From Pyrococcus furiosus DSM 3638 (GTDB lineage Archaea > Methanobacteriota_B > Thermococci > Thermococcales > Thermococcaceae), in the NCBI RefSeq assembly GCF_000007305.1, contig NC_003413.1:801318-865317 (forward strand): a stretch of DNA of 64,000 nt, given 5' to 3'. Below the pieces are notes generated by a model. It was not told the DNA's origin, did not search any database, and saw nothing but the letters and a program-made list of their open reading frames with translations. Below, piece by piece: positions 10,944-20,068 of this stretch. Position numbers and translations under genes: made by a program. The number at the start of each line of letters is the position of its first letter. Within the stretch, counting starts at the first letter, position 1.

Positions 10944-11192
10944 TCTTTCCCCTCCAACTTGGGGATGTACAATTGGTTTAATGGGGAGCCTGGGATATCT
11001 TTTGTGCAATAATTATAAATTTTACTGTTGATACTCCGATATTGTCCAGGATAATCAGTAGGACGTTAGAGTTAGACTATCTTAAGTTAAGATTCCATAA
11101 AAAAGATTAAGACTGAACCCACCTAGTAAACAATGATTTCAGCCTTTATATTCCTCTCAACTTTTTCTGATTTTCTCAAGTAGTATTAGTGA

Positions 11193-11291
11193 TTTAAATC
11201 GCCCCTACTGCTTATCCTGGCAGTATTCGTACATGGGGCAGACTTTTTAAGCTTTCTTGCAATTGGATTAATTAGCCAGGTGGTTGCATGA
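11193..11291 (+). pseudogene. C-terminal scrap of the gene once upstream of cobS
   Basis: A 32-codon open stretch (PLLLILAVFVHGADFLSFL, then [10 protein letters not shown]) ends in a TGA that overlaps the cobS start codon (ATGA). That operon-like coupling and the hydrophobic sequence suggest the tail of another cobamide gene, possibly the membrane synthase CobD/CbiB. Everything upstream of it is lost. Family assignment is a guess. Confidence 0.4.
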
Positions 11292-11984
11292 GAAACATCA
11301 TCCCCTTCATGACAAGAGTCCCAATAAGGGGAAACTTCGAAAAAGCTAGGAATGAAATATGGGCCTTTCCTCTGCTTGCTACCCTTACCTCCTCTCTGCC
11401 CACTTTGATTTTATACCTTGACCTTCCTATGAAAAACATCTTAGCAATTCTCTCGCTTTACTCCATAATAGGCCTGCTCCACTTGGATGGACTAGCCGAC
11501 TGGGCCGATGGAGTTATGGCTAAAGGAGACAGAAAAAAGAAGATTAAAACCATGAAAGATCTGAACACGTGTATAGCTGGAATTTTTGCTGTTGTAATGG
11601 TACTTTTTGTTCAGATATACTCTCTAAACTATCTCCCATTTTATGCAATATTTCTAGCTGAGCTGAACTCAAAGTATGCAATGCTCCTTGCTTTAGCCAC
11701 CAAAAAACCACTTGGATCAGGATTAGGATGGTACTTTATGGAAAAGATGAACTAAAGGCAATTAACTGTTGGCACCTTGTTATGTTCAGTCCTCATCTTC
11801 CCTATAGGATTTTATAACCCAGAGGCCATTTTCAGTTGTTGGACTTTTGGTTAGTGCATACGTCATGAAGGTTAGTATAGACAATTTCGGAGGTTTAAAT
11901 GGGGACCTCATTGGAGCAGTAGCGGAGATAACAAGAGCCGAAACACTTTTACTTATGGCTTTTGTATTTATGCTATTGGAATGA
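11288..11984 (+). pseudogene. cobS: adenosylcobinamide-GDP ribazoletransferase, disrupted
   Basis: CobS is the membrane enzyme that joins alpha-ribazole to adenosylcobinamide-GDP. The first 155 codons are good CobS, including the metal-binding [16 protein letters not shown] block and [11 protein letters not shown]. An in-frame TAA at 11753 interrupts it; the same frame continues for about 30 codons, and then a shift near 11835 moves the homology to another frame, ending [19 protein letters not shown] and a stop at 11984. Two independent lesions in a normally ~230-residue protein make a working product unlikely. A toxin-antitoxin pair follows 54 bases downstream. Confidence 0.8.
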
Positions 11985-12037
11985 AACTGACGCATAAGTT
12001 TAAAAGTTTTCTGAACCAAATTCTATTCGGTGAGAAT

Positions 12038-12232
12038 ATGCAAGAGATCGAGAAGGTTCTCTCCAAACTTCCTCCTGAGCTTAAAAAGGAGGTTTTTGAT
12101 TATGCAGAGTTCCTTCTTAAAAAATATCGTGAGAAAAAAAGAAAGGGATTCACGTTTTCATGGGAAGGCAAAGTTAAGTCGGAGCTTTCCTCAGTTGAAC
12201 TTCAACACAAGGCTTTGGAGTGGAGGACTTGA
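12038..12232 (+). CDS. antitoxin of a PIN-domain toxin pair (DUF2281-like)
   Basis: This 64-residue charged protein (MQEIEKVLSKLPPELKKEV, then a Lys-rich stretch and FTFSWEGKVKSEL) is of the DUF2281 type often paired with VapC toxins. The ATG at 12038 has GGTGAG four bases upstream; the reading frame is open 19 codons earlier without such support. The C-terminal FSWEG segment would bind the toxin. Its stop shares a base with the toxin start, typical of coupled toxin-antitoxin genes. Confidence 0.8.
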   Translation: MQEIEKVLSKLPPELKKEVFDYAEFLLKKYREKKRKGFTFSWEGKVKSELSSVELQHKALEWRT

Positions 12233-12612
12233 TGTTTCTTGTGGATACAAATGTTTTCTTGGAGATCCTTCTTGGTCAAAAGAAGAAAGAGGAGGCAAAG
12301 AAATTTCTTTCTGAGAATATTGATAGACTTTATATGACAGATTTTTCTCTGCACTCAATTGGAGTGATACTTTTCAAATTAAGAAAACCAGAGGTTTTTG
12401 AAGAATTCATAGAAGATGTTCTTCCAAATGTGGAGATTCTCTCTTTACCAGTAGAGGGCTATCCAGAACTCATTAGGATACATAAGACCCTCAATCTTGA
12501 TTTCGACGATGCCTACCAGTGTGCTGTTGCAAACGTTTTTGATCTTACAGTAGTCACTATGGACACGGATTTCACAAAAGCTTTGAATTATGTAAAAATC
12601 CTCTTTTTGTGA
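12232..12612 (+). CDS. PIN domain ribonuclease toxin (VapC-like)
   Basis: This 126-residue PIN nuclease has the metal-binding acidic residues at the expected places: LVDTNVFLE near the start, an internal glutamate (EEAKKFLSE), DFDDAYQCAVA, and TMDTDF near the end. Toxins of this type cut tRNA or rRNA when not held by the antitoxin. GGAGG lies five bases before the ATG that overlaps the antitoxin stop. It is intact although it lies between two broken cobamide genes, consistent with insertion and retention of an addiction module. Confidence 0.88.
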   Translation: MFLVDTNVFLEILLGQKKKEEAKKFLSENIDRLYMTDFSLHSIGVILFKLRKPEVFEEFIEDVLPNVEILSLPVEGYPELIRIHKTLNLDFDDAYQCAVANVFDLTVVTMDTDFTKALNYVKILFL

Positions 12613-12617
12613 TAGCA

Positions 12618-13180
12618 ATGATAATCATCTTAGCGGGTGGAAAGTCTACCAGAATGGGATAAAGAAAAACCAGTATTGAAAATAGCAGATAAACAATGAG
12701 AGCTCAAAGATAGATGAAACCCTTGTTGCTCTCTCGAAGAACACACCAAAAACCAGGGAACTACGCCTCCGGGAGAGGATTCCCTTCGTCAACACGCTAT
12801 ATTGAAGACGTTCAGTGGCTCTTGAAGGAGTTTGAGCCATTTGTAAGAGTCTCAGCAGATCTGCCTTTCGTAAAGGCGCGTGATATTGCCCTTATAAGGA
12901 GCGAGCTTGAAAAGAAAAAACCAGCATCACTGGAGGTTTGCCTTTAAACATCGTGTCAAAAGACCTTGGAGTTGCAACTTACAGAGGATACGCAATTGTA
13001 GGAATTAATGGAGTTTTCTATGAGGGAGAAGAATTCGTTGAGCTAAGAAATCCTCTTTTGGCTTTAAACGTGAACACACCAGAGGAGTTGAAGCTTGCCG
13101 AGAGGATAGCGAGGCTCGTTGATGGGAGGAGAAAATTATCAAGTGAATTTAATCCTAAAATTAATGCGATAGTGTTATAA
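12618..13180 (+). pseudogene. cobY: GTP:adenosylcobinamide-phosphate guanylyltransferase, disrupted
   Basis: CobY activates adenosylcobinamide phosphate with GTP in archaea. The start MIIILAGGKSTRMG is the nucleotidyltransferase signature but runs into TAA; the homology then continues in other frames (EKPVLKIADK; YIEDVQWLLKEFEPFV and ADLPFVKARDIALI; RGYAIVGINGVFYEGEE; NPLLALNVNTPEELKLAERI). At least three frame changes are needed to rebuild the roughly 188-residue protein. It begins six bases after the PIN toxin gene. Confidence 0.8.
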
Positions 13181-13200
13181 CTTAAAAAACACATTCTAAC

Positions 13201-14146
13201 AACGGTAATAGGAGGGCAGAAATTGCCCGTTTGGATGTGTTCCCCATTAGGAAAGTCTTTTCTCGGGAGGAAGAGTTCAGCAATTGGCTTGTTGAGAACA
13301 TTGAAATTCTTGAAGAGAAAATAGGAGTAGAACTCGAAGACATTGAAAGGGAATACCAGATTGGATGTTATTTTGCGGACATAGTCGCAAGAGATGCAAA
13401 CAGGGGAGATGTCGTGATTATTGAAAACCAATTTGAAAAAACAAACCATGATCACCTTGGTAAATTCTTACTTATGCATCGGGCTTGGATGCAAAGGTTA
13501 TAGTGTGGATAGCCGAAAATTTCTCAGAAGAGCATAAACAGGCGCTAAACTGGCTCAACGAGAATACTGGTCAAGATATTGGGTTCTTTGGGCTTGAAGT
13601 GAAGGCGGTAAAGATCGAAAATTCGCCATATGCAGTTAACTTTGATGTTGTTGTAATGCCCAACCAGTGGAGAAAAATTAGTAAGAGCGCCGTTAGCAGA
13701 TTAGGGCCAAGACAAGAAGCTTACTTGGATATCTGGAGAAGAGTTTTGGATAAATACGGTAGAAATCTTAGACCACGACCAGAACATAAACTCGTGTTTG
13801 GAAGTGGAGTTTTCGATGTTGCGTATGAATAGCGCATATGGGATTACAAATTTGCAGTTAGCTTAGCATCTATATCGGAAAGCCGTCTCCAGAAGAAAAC
13901 AAACGAATACAAAGGTGTCTCCAGCAACATATTAAAGAAATAGCTGAAGCAATGGGGGGGATATCTCCAGAAGACATCAAATGGGAAGAACCTTATGGAA
14001 CTACAAGAGGGTCAAAAAGATTAAGTGTTTACTATTCTTTCGAAAAGTCCATCTTTGAGATGACAGAAGAAGAACGAGAGAGTCTTGCAGAGAGAATGGC
14101 ATCAGAGATGAAAAAGCTGGAAAAAGCCACAAAGAAAACCCTCCAT
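13201..14146 (+). pseudogene. DUF4268 / PD-(D/E)XK nuclease-like gene, frameshifted
   Basis: Three successive frames rebuild one protein of about 315 residues. The first (13231-13503) has the nuclease-like core YFADIVARDANRGDVVIIEN; one base is missing near 13465, after which a second frame reads LTYASGLDAKVIVWIAENF through FDVAYE (13832); a third frame from about 13868 reads IYIGKPSPEENKRIQRCLQQ and continues EEPYGTTRGSKRLSVYY. DUF4268 proteins are suspected defence or restriction-type nucleases. With no intact start codon clearly placed (an ATT sits where ATG is expected after GGAGGG) and two shifts, it is probably dead. Confidence 0.65.
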
Positions 14147-14148
14147 CG

Positions 14149-14221
14149 GTGCCGTTCTCCTCAAAAGCCCTCATCTGGAGCTCATTAAGGCTCCCGAACT
14201 TCTCCTCTATAGCCCTTTTTA
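14149..14221 (-). pseudogene. scrap of a superfamily 2 helicase N-terminus
   Basis: On the minus strand about 24 codons read LKRAIEEKFGSLNELQMRAF and end EENGTDG, resembling the Q-motif region that opens Lhr/DEAD-box helicases. It then runs into the end of the DUF4268 remnant. No start codon and no Walker motif remain. The similarity is short, so this is tentative. Confidence 0.35.
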
Positions 14222-14403
14222 AAGTGGATGTATGATAAAAGGAGCAAAAGAGGGTTTAAAAAATCACTCGGCCATCAAGGTTATATAACTCCCTTAGTTT
14301 TTATGCATTAGGGAACTATCGGTCTAGTTAGCTGTTCGTTAGCAGTTCAGTGTTACATTTGGCCGTAACTTTCACTCCTCCCAAATATAAGTGGTGATAC
14401 CAC

Positions 14404-15201
14404 ATGAAAATTATTAATGTGAGGGCCAAAAGCATCTACACAAAAAGCAAAATTCCTGGGGTCGATTGGGTGGTAAATCAATACGTAGGTTGCCAATTTG
14501 CATGCAAATACTGCTACGCAAAGTTTATCTGCAAGTGGAAACCCTATGGAGAGTGGGGAGGCTGGGTTGAGATAAAGGTAAATGCTCCTGAGCTTGCAAG
14601 GAAGAGAGTTTATGGAGAGGTTTTCATGTCCAGCATTTCTGATCCATATCAGCCAATAGAGAAGGAGCTAAAACTCACGAGAAGAACGCTCGAAGCAATG
14701 AATAAGAGGAACAAGCTCAGCGTCCTAACGAAGTCTCCTCTAGTCATTAGAGATATAGATGTTTTCAAGATGTTTGAGAAGATAGAGGTCGGGCTAACAA
14801 TAAACAGCTTTGAGGGGAGGGAAAAACGTCTAATAGAGCCATTTGCTCCGGTCCAAAGGGCAAGAGTAAACGCCCTAAAAACGCTAAAAGACGAGGGAAT
14901 AAAGAATTATGCATTCGTAAGCCCAATAATCCCAGGGATCACGGACGTTGAAGAAATAATTAGGGAAACAAGGAGCTTTACTGACTACTACTTCTTTGAG
15001 ATATTAAACCTAAAGGCGGCTGGCAGGGAGTTTAAGGAATTACTGATGGAGAATTTCCCCGAGAGCTACAAAATAATGGTCGATGAGGATAAATTCTGGC
15101 GCTTTATCAAAGATCTAATAGACCTCATAAAGCGCTCAAACATAAAGGCAGAGGGGGTAGAAGTTCACAGGAGAGGCTGGGAGTTCATTGAGGTGAGGTG
15201 A
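14404..15201 (+). CDS. radical SAM protein, SplB-like
   Basis: This 265-residue radical SAM enzyme has the cluster motif CQFACKYC near residue 32 and the following AKFICKWKPYGEWGG block typical of the SplB-related COG1533 group. Members include spore photoproduct lyase, but most are uncharacterised and a photolesion role is not implied here. GGTGAT lies 8 bases before the ATG. The M23-like gene starts immediately after its stop, so the two are translationally linked. Iron-sulfur and SAM binding are well supported; the reaction is unknown. Confidence 0.85.
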   Translation: MKIINVRAKSIYTKSKIPGVDWVVNQYVGCQFACKYCYAKFICKWKPYGEWGGWVEIKVNAPELARKRVYGEVFMSSISDPYQPIEKELKLTRRTLEAMNKRNKLSVLTKSPLVIRDIDVFKMFEKIEVGLTINSFEGREKRLIEPFAPVQRARVNALKTLKDEGIKNYAFVSPIIPGITDVEEIIRETRSFTDYYFFEILNLKAAGREFKELLMENFPESYKIMVDEDKFWRFIKDLIDLIKRSNIKAEGVEVHRRGWEFIEVR

Positions 15202-16005
15202 ATGAAAATTGCAAGGGTTAATGGGCTGTGGATTACTATTCCAAACGTTAGGTACTCCTTTTTCAACACTCCATACATAGGGCATAGGATTGGAACAGCT
15301 GTTGATGTCTATTTTGAAGACAGGGCCCTTTTCCCATTTGAGGAGGGGAAGCTCATCGAGGTGAGAAAAATTAGAACTCCGAGATATATCCCAGTTGATC
15401 ACGACTACCTTATGGTTTTTAAGTTGGGTGAATTCTGCCTAAAGGTTCTCCACGTTGATCCTAGCGTTAAGATTGGCGAGAAAGTTTTCCTAGGGGATGA
15501 AATTGGAAAGTTAAGGCTTTCAGGCTTTTTCTCTCCTTGGAGCGACAAGCATGCCCACTTTGAGGTTAGAGATTGCAACGATAGGTATAGAGCCAGGGGA
15601 GCTTTTCCTCTATTTCCAGAGGTTAAGCCTCTTGTTCCAATTGTTAAAGGAAATACATTTGAAGTGGTGGAGAGGAAAGGGCATTATCTCTGGCTTAAGC
15701 CCCTTGAAACGAAGGGAAAAGGAATGACTCCGCTGGGAAATATAGAGGGAGGTCTTCCTCACTACCGCTATGGGGCAATTTTCTCTGGAAGAGAAGGGAA
15801 GCTGTTTGGAATTGATGTAAAAGCTCAAGAGATACTCGAAAATGGAGTTGGAATATTTAAACCTAACTTTGAAGTACTTGCCAACGGTGTTAAAGTTAGA
15901 GGGATTGGGGTTTACTGCAACGAAGAGAGAGTTAAGCTGATTGGTGGAAATTTTGAGGTGGGGGATATAATAAAAATAGAGATCAAAGCTCGCTTGGGAA
16001 CTTAA
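15202..16005 (+). CDS. M23/LytM-like domain protein of unknown function
   Basis: This protein of 267 residues lacks a signal peptide. The N-terminal half resembles a duplicated-hybrid/LytM metallopeptidase fold: GHRIGTAVDVYF could supply the first histidine and aspartate, and HAHFEVR matches the M23 HxHFEVR motif with its two zinc-side histidines. The H-to-D spacing is longer than usual. The C-terminal 100 residues resemble no family I know. Archaea lack murein, so a cell-wall hydrolase role is unlikely. It starts directly after the radical SAM gene with GAGGTGAGG as ribosome binding site. Its end overlaps the convergent iorA-like gene by 23 bases. Confidence 0.6.
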   Translation: MKIARVNGLWITIPNVRYSFFNTPYIGHRIGTAVDVYFEDRALFPFEEGKLIEVRKIRTPRYIPVDHDYLMVFKLGEFCLKVLHVDPSVKIGEKVFLGDEIGKLRLSGFFSPWSDKHAHFEVRDCNDRYRARGAFPLFPEVKPLVPIVKGNTFEVVERKGHYLWLKPLETKGKGMTPLGNIEGGLPHYRYGAIFSGREGKLFGIDVKAQEILENGVGIFKPNFEVLANGVKVRGIGVYCNEERVKLIGGNFEVGDIIKIEIKARLGT

Positions 16006-17821
16006 TTGCATCAAATGGACAGAGCTGGTTGCACACTCCACACCCTGTACATATCAAGGGGTCAATCCTGACCTTCTTCTTTTCTGGCTCATAAACAAGC
16101 GCTGGACATCCAGTTAAAAGTATACAGGCCTTACATCCAGTACACCTGTCCTCCACAACCACTGGTATTTCTCCGATCTCCCCTCTTCTTATGACTGGTA
16201 TCACACATTCCCTCTTCGCTATAATAACTGCAGGTCCTTTAACCTTCATAGCCTCCTTTATTGCCTCTTTTGTCTCCTTTAGATTGTATGGATCGACAGT
16301 TTTAACGTACTTAACCCCTATTCCTCTAACTACAGACTCTATGTCTATCTCCCTGAACTTCCTTCCAGTTTCACTTCCTCCAGTCCCAGGGTGCGGCTGA
16401 TGACCTGTCATAGCAGTTGTTCTGTTGTCTAGGATTATCACCAGGACGTCTAAGTCCTTGTACACTGCATCAATTAATGGTTGGATTCCATTGTGGAAGA
16501 ACGTTGAATCCCCTATTGTGGCAACTATCTTCTTACCCATAGCTACGCTTTGTCCGTTGGCCAAGCTTATACTAGCCCCCATAACGAATTCTGTCCATAT
16601 TGCCTCTAGGGGTGGGAGCAGGGATAGCGCATAACAGCCAATGTCTCCATGAATTGGGATATCGAACTTTCCATATCCTAATTCTCTTAGGGCATCTAGA
16701 AGGGCCCTATAAGTCCCCCTGTGGGGACAGCCTGGGCACATTACTGGAGGCCTCTTTGGAGCCAAAGCTTTTGCCTCTTCCACTTCCTTGGGCAACTTGA
16801 CCTCTTCCCTTTCCTTTCCCAAAAGCTTTAGAATAGCGTTTCTGACGAGTCTTGGCGTTAGCTCTCCCTCCAACGGTAGATGTCCGGTTCTCTTTCCATA
16901 TATTGGAACGTTGAGGCCTTCTTCATATGCAACTACCTTGATCTCCTCCTCCAAGAAAGGTGCTCCTTCCTCAACGACTAAGGCAACGTCAACGCTCCTA
17001 AGGAACTCAACAACGAGCTTCCTGGGAAGTGGGTGAGGAGTTGATAACTTTAGTATCTTGAAATCTTCTTCTATCTGAGGAACTACCTCCTTAACGTAGT
17101 TATATGGAGCTCCCTCGACTATTATTCCAACTCTTCCCTCTCCCTCAATCCAGTTGAACCTCAATGTGTTGAACTCCTCCTCTATTCTCTTCAAAGTCTC
17201 GTTGAGCCACTTGTGTCTCTTCCTATTCCCCTCCATGCTTGCTCTAACGTACCTCTCTATGTCCTTCTTGAACTTCGGTTCTCTCTTAAGCTCCTTAAAC
17301 TCACCAACTTCAACGTCTGCCGTGGTGTGGTTAACCCTAGTGGTTGTTCTAAATATTATTGGAACCTTGTACTTCTCGCTGAGTTCGTAAGCGTATATTA
17401 TTAAATCATGAGCCTCCTGGGGATCATAAGGCTCAAGAACTGGTAGTAAGGCAAGCTTTCCATAGTATCTGTCATCTTGCTCTGTTTGACTTGTATGGGG
17501 CCCAGGATCGTCGGCAACTAGAATTACAAGCCCTCCCTCAACTCCTGAATATGCCAAGCTCATCAGGGGATCTGCCGCAACGTTTAGTCCAACACACTTC
17601 ATGGTAACTAGACTCCTCAGTCCAGCGTAAGACACTCCAGCGGCCTCTTCTAAAGCAACCTTCTCATTTGGAGCCCACTCCGCAAAAACTTCTGGCTTCA
17701 ATCTCGCTATAGTCTCTATAACCTCCGTAGAAGGAGTCCCAGGATAACCAGTAGCAAAAGAAACTCCAGCCTCCAAAGCTCCGTAAGCTATGGCTTCATT
17801 ACCCATAAGCAACTTCTTCAC
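15983..17821 (-). CDS. iorA: indolepyruvate ferredoxin oxidoreductase alpha-like subunit
   Basis: This 612-residue thiamine-diphosphate enzyme oxidises aryl 2-oxo acids to acyl-CoA with ferredoxin as acceptor. The N-terminal domain shows GNEAIAYGALEAGVSFATGY, the TPP domain has CPGCPHRGTYRALL and IGDSTFFHNGIQPLI, and the C-terminus carries two 4Fe-4S motifs (CTGCKACILLTGCP and CTGCGVCNQLCP). The GTG at 17821 has GGTGG six bases upstream and fits the family start; 34 more codons are open but cross the promoter. The usual IorB partner is not adjacent, so it may be a paralogue that borrows or does without a separate beta subunit. Confidence 0.85.
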   Translation of the reverse strand: MKKLLMGNEAIAYGALEAGVSFATGYPGTPSTEVIETIARLKPEVFAEWAPNEKVALEEAAGVSYAGLRSLVTMKCVGLNVAADPLMSLAYSGVEGGLVILVADDPGPHTSQTEQDDRYYGKLALLPVLEPYDPQEAHDLIIYAYELSEKYKVPIIFRTTTRVNHTTADVEVGEFKELKREPKFKKDIERYVRASMEGNRKRHKWLNETLKRIEEEFNTLRFNWIEGEGRVGIIVEGAPYNYVKEVVPQIEEDFKILKLSTPHPLPRKLVVEFLRSVDVALVVEEGAPFLEEEIKVVAYEEGLNVPIYGKRTGHLPLEGELTPRLVRNAILKLLGKEREEVKLPKEVEEAKALAPKRPPVMCPGCPHRGTYRALLDALRELGYGKFDIPIHGDIGCYALSLLPPLEAIWTEFVMGASISLANGQSVAMGKKIVATIGDSTFFHNGIQPLIDAVYKDLDVLVIILDNRTTAMTGHQPHPGTGGSETGRKFREIDIESVVRGIGVKYVKTVDPYNLKETKEAIKEAMKVKGPAVIIAKRECVIPVIRRGEIGEIPVVVEDRCTGCKACILLTGCPALVYEPEKKKVRIDPLICTGCGVCNQLCPFDAIKFPSEL

Positions 17822-17842
17822 GTTTAACCACCAGTCTACTCT

Positions 17843-17863
17843 ATTCACGAAAGTTAAAAATTT
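17843..17863. promoter_or_regulatory. shared AT-rich box of a divergent gene pair
   Basis: The nearly symmetrical GTTAAAAATTT core lies between the start of the iorA-like gene (17821) and the amidohydrolase (17892). At about 25-40 bases from each start codon, it could act as TATA box in both directions. No experimental start is known. Confidence 0.45.
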
Positions 17864-17891
17864 CATGGGTGTAAAACATATAGGTGATTGC

Positions 17892-19301
17892 ATGAAGGCC
17901 CTCATAAATGGAACAATATACACATCCTTTTCCCCAGTGAAGAAGGTTTCTGGATTAGTTATTTCAAACGAAAGAGTCCTTTATGCAGGGGACTCATCAA
18001 CTGCTCTCAGAATTGCGGAATTGGCTGGAGGAGAAATAATAGACTTGAAGGGAAAGTTCGTCATGCCAGCATTCTTTGATTCTCATCTCCATTTGGACGA
18101 GCTTGGAATGAGCTTGGAAATGGTAGATTTAAGGGGAGTTAAGTCAATGGAAGAGTTAGTTGAAAGGGTGAAGAAGGGAAGAGGAAGAATAATATTTGGG
18201 TTTGGCTGGGATCAAGATGAGCTTGGAAGATGGCCAACGAGAGAAGACCTAGATGTTATAGACAGGCCCGTATTTCTCTACAGAAGGTGCTTTCATGTGG
18301 CGGTTATGAACTCAAAGATGATTGACCTCTTGAACTTGAAGCCATCCAAAGATTTTGACGAATCAACTGGAATAGTTAGGGAGAGGGCCCTAGAAGAGAG
18401 TAGGAAGATAATAAACGAGAAAATACTGACTGTTAAGGATTACAAGCACTACATAGAGAGCGCTCAGGAGCACCTTCTTAGCTTGGGTGTTCACTCTGTA
18501 GGGTTCATGAGCGTGGGAGAAAAGGCTCTAAAGGCGCTCTTTGAGCTCGAGAGGGAAGGAAGACTAAAGATGAACGTTTTTGCGTACCTAAGCCCCGAGT
18601 TGCTGGATAAGCTTGAGGAGCTGAACCTGGGAAAATTCGAGGGAAGAAGGCTGAGAATATGGGGAGTTAAGCTCTTCGTTGATGGCAGTTTAGGTGCTAG
18701 AACAGCATTGCTGAGTGAACCTTACACTGATAATCCAACAACTTCTGGAGAGCTCGTAATGAATAAAGATGAAATAGTTGAGGTCATCGAGAGGGCTAAG
18801 CCTTTAGGGTTGGACGTTGCAGTCCATGCTATAGGAGATAAAGCCGTTGATGTGGCACTGGATGCCTTTGAAGAGGCAGAATTTTCAGGAAGGATCGAAC
18901 ATGCTTCCTTAGTTAGGGATGATCAGTTGGAGAGGATAAAGGAGCTAAAAGTCAGGATTTCAGCTCAGCCTCACTTCATAGTGAGCGACTGGTGGATAGT
19001 AAACAGGGTAGGGGAAGAGAGGGCAAAGTGGGCTTACAGACTGAAGACCCTCTCTAGCATTACCAAGCTTGGGTTTAGCACAGACTCTCCAATAGAACCG
19101 GCTGATCCATGGGTAAGCATTGATGCGGCAGTGAATAGGTACGTTGTTGACCCAGGAGAAAGGGTTAGCAGAGAGGAGGCCCTGCATCTCTACACTCATG
19201 GTTCTGCCCAAGTTACCTTAGCTGAAGATTTAGGGAAGCTGGAGAGAGGGTTTAGGGCAGAATACATAATCTTAGACAGAGATCCCCTTAAAGAAAATTA
19301 A
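17892..19301 (+). CDS. amidohydrolase family 3 protein (YtcJ/AepA-like)
   Basis: This 469-residue metal-dependent hydrolase is of the COG1574 group. It has the TIM-barrel metal motif FFDSHLHLDELG, the later AVHAIGDKAVDVAL and RIEHASLV histidines, and the terminal aspartate in STDSPIEPADPW. Substrates in this group are mostly unknown amides or cyclic imides. The ATG has AGGTGATT upstream; earlier codons overlap the divergent gene. Its 3' end overlaps the convergent methyltransferase gene by 30 bases. Confidence 0.85.
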   Translation: MKALINGTIYTSFSPVKKVSGLVISNERVLYAGDSSTALRIAELAGGEIIDLKGKFVMPAFFDSHLHLDELGMSLEMVDLRGVKSMEELVERVKKGRGRIIFGFGWDQDELGRWPTREDLDVIDRPVFLYRRCFHVAVMNSKMIDLLNLKPSKDFDESTGIVRERALEESRKIINEKILTVKDYKHYIESAQEHLLSLGVHSVGFMSVGEKALKALFELEREGRLKMNVFAYLSPELLDKLEELNLGKFEGRRLRIWGVKLFVDGSLGARTALLSEPYTDNPTTSGELVMNKDEIVEVIERAKPLGLDVAVHAIGDKAVDVALDAFEEAEFSGRIEHASLVRDDQLERIKELKVRISAQPHFIVSDWWIVNRVGEERAKWAYRLKTLSSITKLGFSTDSPIEPADPWVSIDAAVNRYVVDPGERVSREEALHLYTHGSAQVTLAEDLGKLERGFRAEYIILDRDPLKEN

Positions 19302-20018
19302 GCTGTGCCTCCATCTCGTCCCAACTTTAAACTTTATGTCCTTCACAGAATATCCAAGCTTGATTCCCCTCTCTTTTATGACATTGAGCAGTTTTTCCTT
19401 ATCTGGGAGATACAGGGCAACTTTTCCACCTGGGTTTAGATGATCAAAAGCTTCTTCAAGTAGCTTCACTGAGAATTCTTCCCCATATTTTCCTCCACCA
19501 ATTGCCTCCCTTTCGGTCAAAACTCTTCCCAGGGGCTTATCATAGTAGGGAGGTGCCGAAAATATAACGTCAAAAGTTCCTTCAACAACTCCTTTGATTA
19601 TCCCTCCATTGCTCTTTACAAGCCTTACATTGGAATTGTTTCTCTCTATATTCCTCCTAGCATATTCAAAGAACTCTTCATCAACTTCAGTAGCAGTGAC
19701 CTTGCAGTTGAAGAATTTTTCGGCCATAAGGGCCATCATTGCAGTGTGTCCAGTCCCTATTTCGAGAGCAACTTCTCCTCCCCTTAGGAATGTTTTTAGG
19801 AATATGTACCGAGAAATTGGGGTTGTAACTAAGCCTTTTGGGTGATATTCTATATCCAAACCAAAGAGAGCTTTTGCTATCGCCTTGTTGTAGAGTATCC
19901 TGGCCTGCCTATTTGAGAAGTCAAGTTTTCCATTAATTACATAATTATTTAATTCTGGAATTATTTTGACAGCTTCAGGTATGGGAAGGCCCAACTTTCC
20001 ATCCTTCCAGACTACCAT
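19272..20018 (-). CDS. RlmF/METTL16-like adenine N6-methyltransferase
   Basis: This 248-residue SAM enzyme has the SAM site ALEIGTGHTAMMAL, motif IV APPYYDKPLG in place of the usual NPPF, and downstream READIAL-like REAIGGGKYGEEF. The layout agrees with RlmF/METTL16-type RNA m6A methyltransferases of archaea. APPY instead of NPPF is a notable substitution in the catalytic loop; related [DNS]PP[YF] variants are active. It is convergent with the amidohydrolase gene. The RNA target is unknown. Confidence 0.75.
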   Translation of the reverse strand: MVVWKDGKLGLPIPEAVKIIPELNNYVINGKLDFSNRQARILYNKAIAKALFGLDIEYHPKGLVTTPISRYIFLKTFLRGGEVALEIGTGHTAMMALMAEKFFNCKVTATEVDEEFFEYARRNIERNNSNVRLVKSNGGIIKGVVEGTFDVIFSAPPYYDKPLGRVLTEREAIGGGKYGEEFSVKLLEEAFDHLNPGGKVALYLPDKEKLLNVIKERGIKLGYSVKDIKFKVGTRWRHSLIFFKGISV

Positions 20019-20068
20019 ACACTGAGGAATTGGGATAGATCGATTTAAACTTTAGGAAAAGAAATTAA

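Noticed and set aside
14292-14403. Possible RNA before the SplB-like gene (TTAGCTG...TTAGCAG)
   Set aside because: The partial repeats do not form a convincing stem and no box motifs are present.
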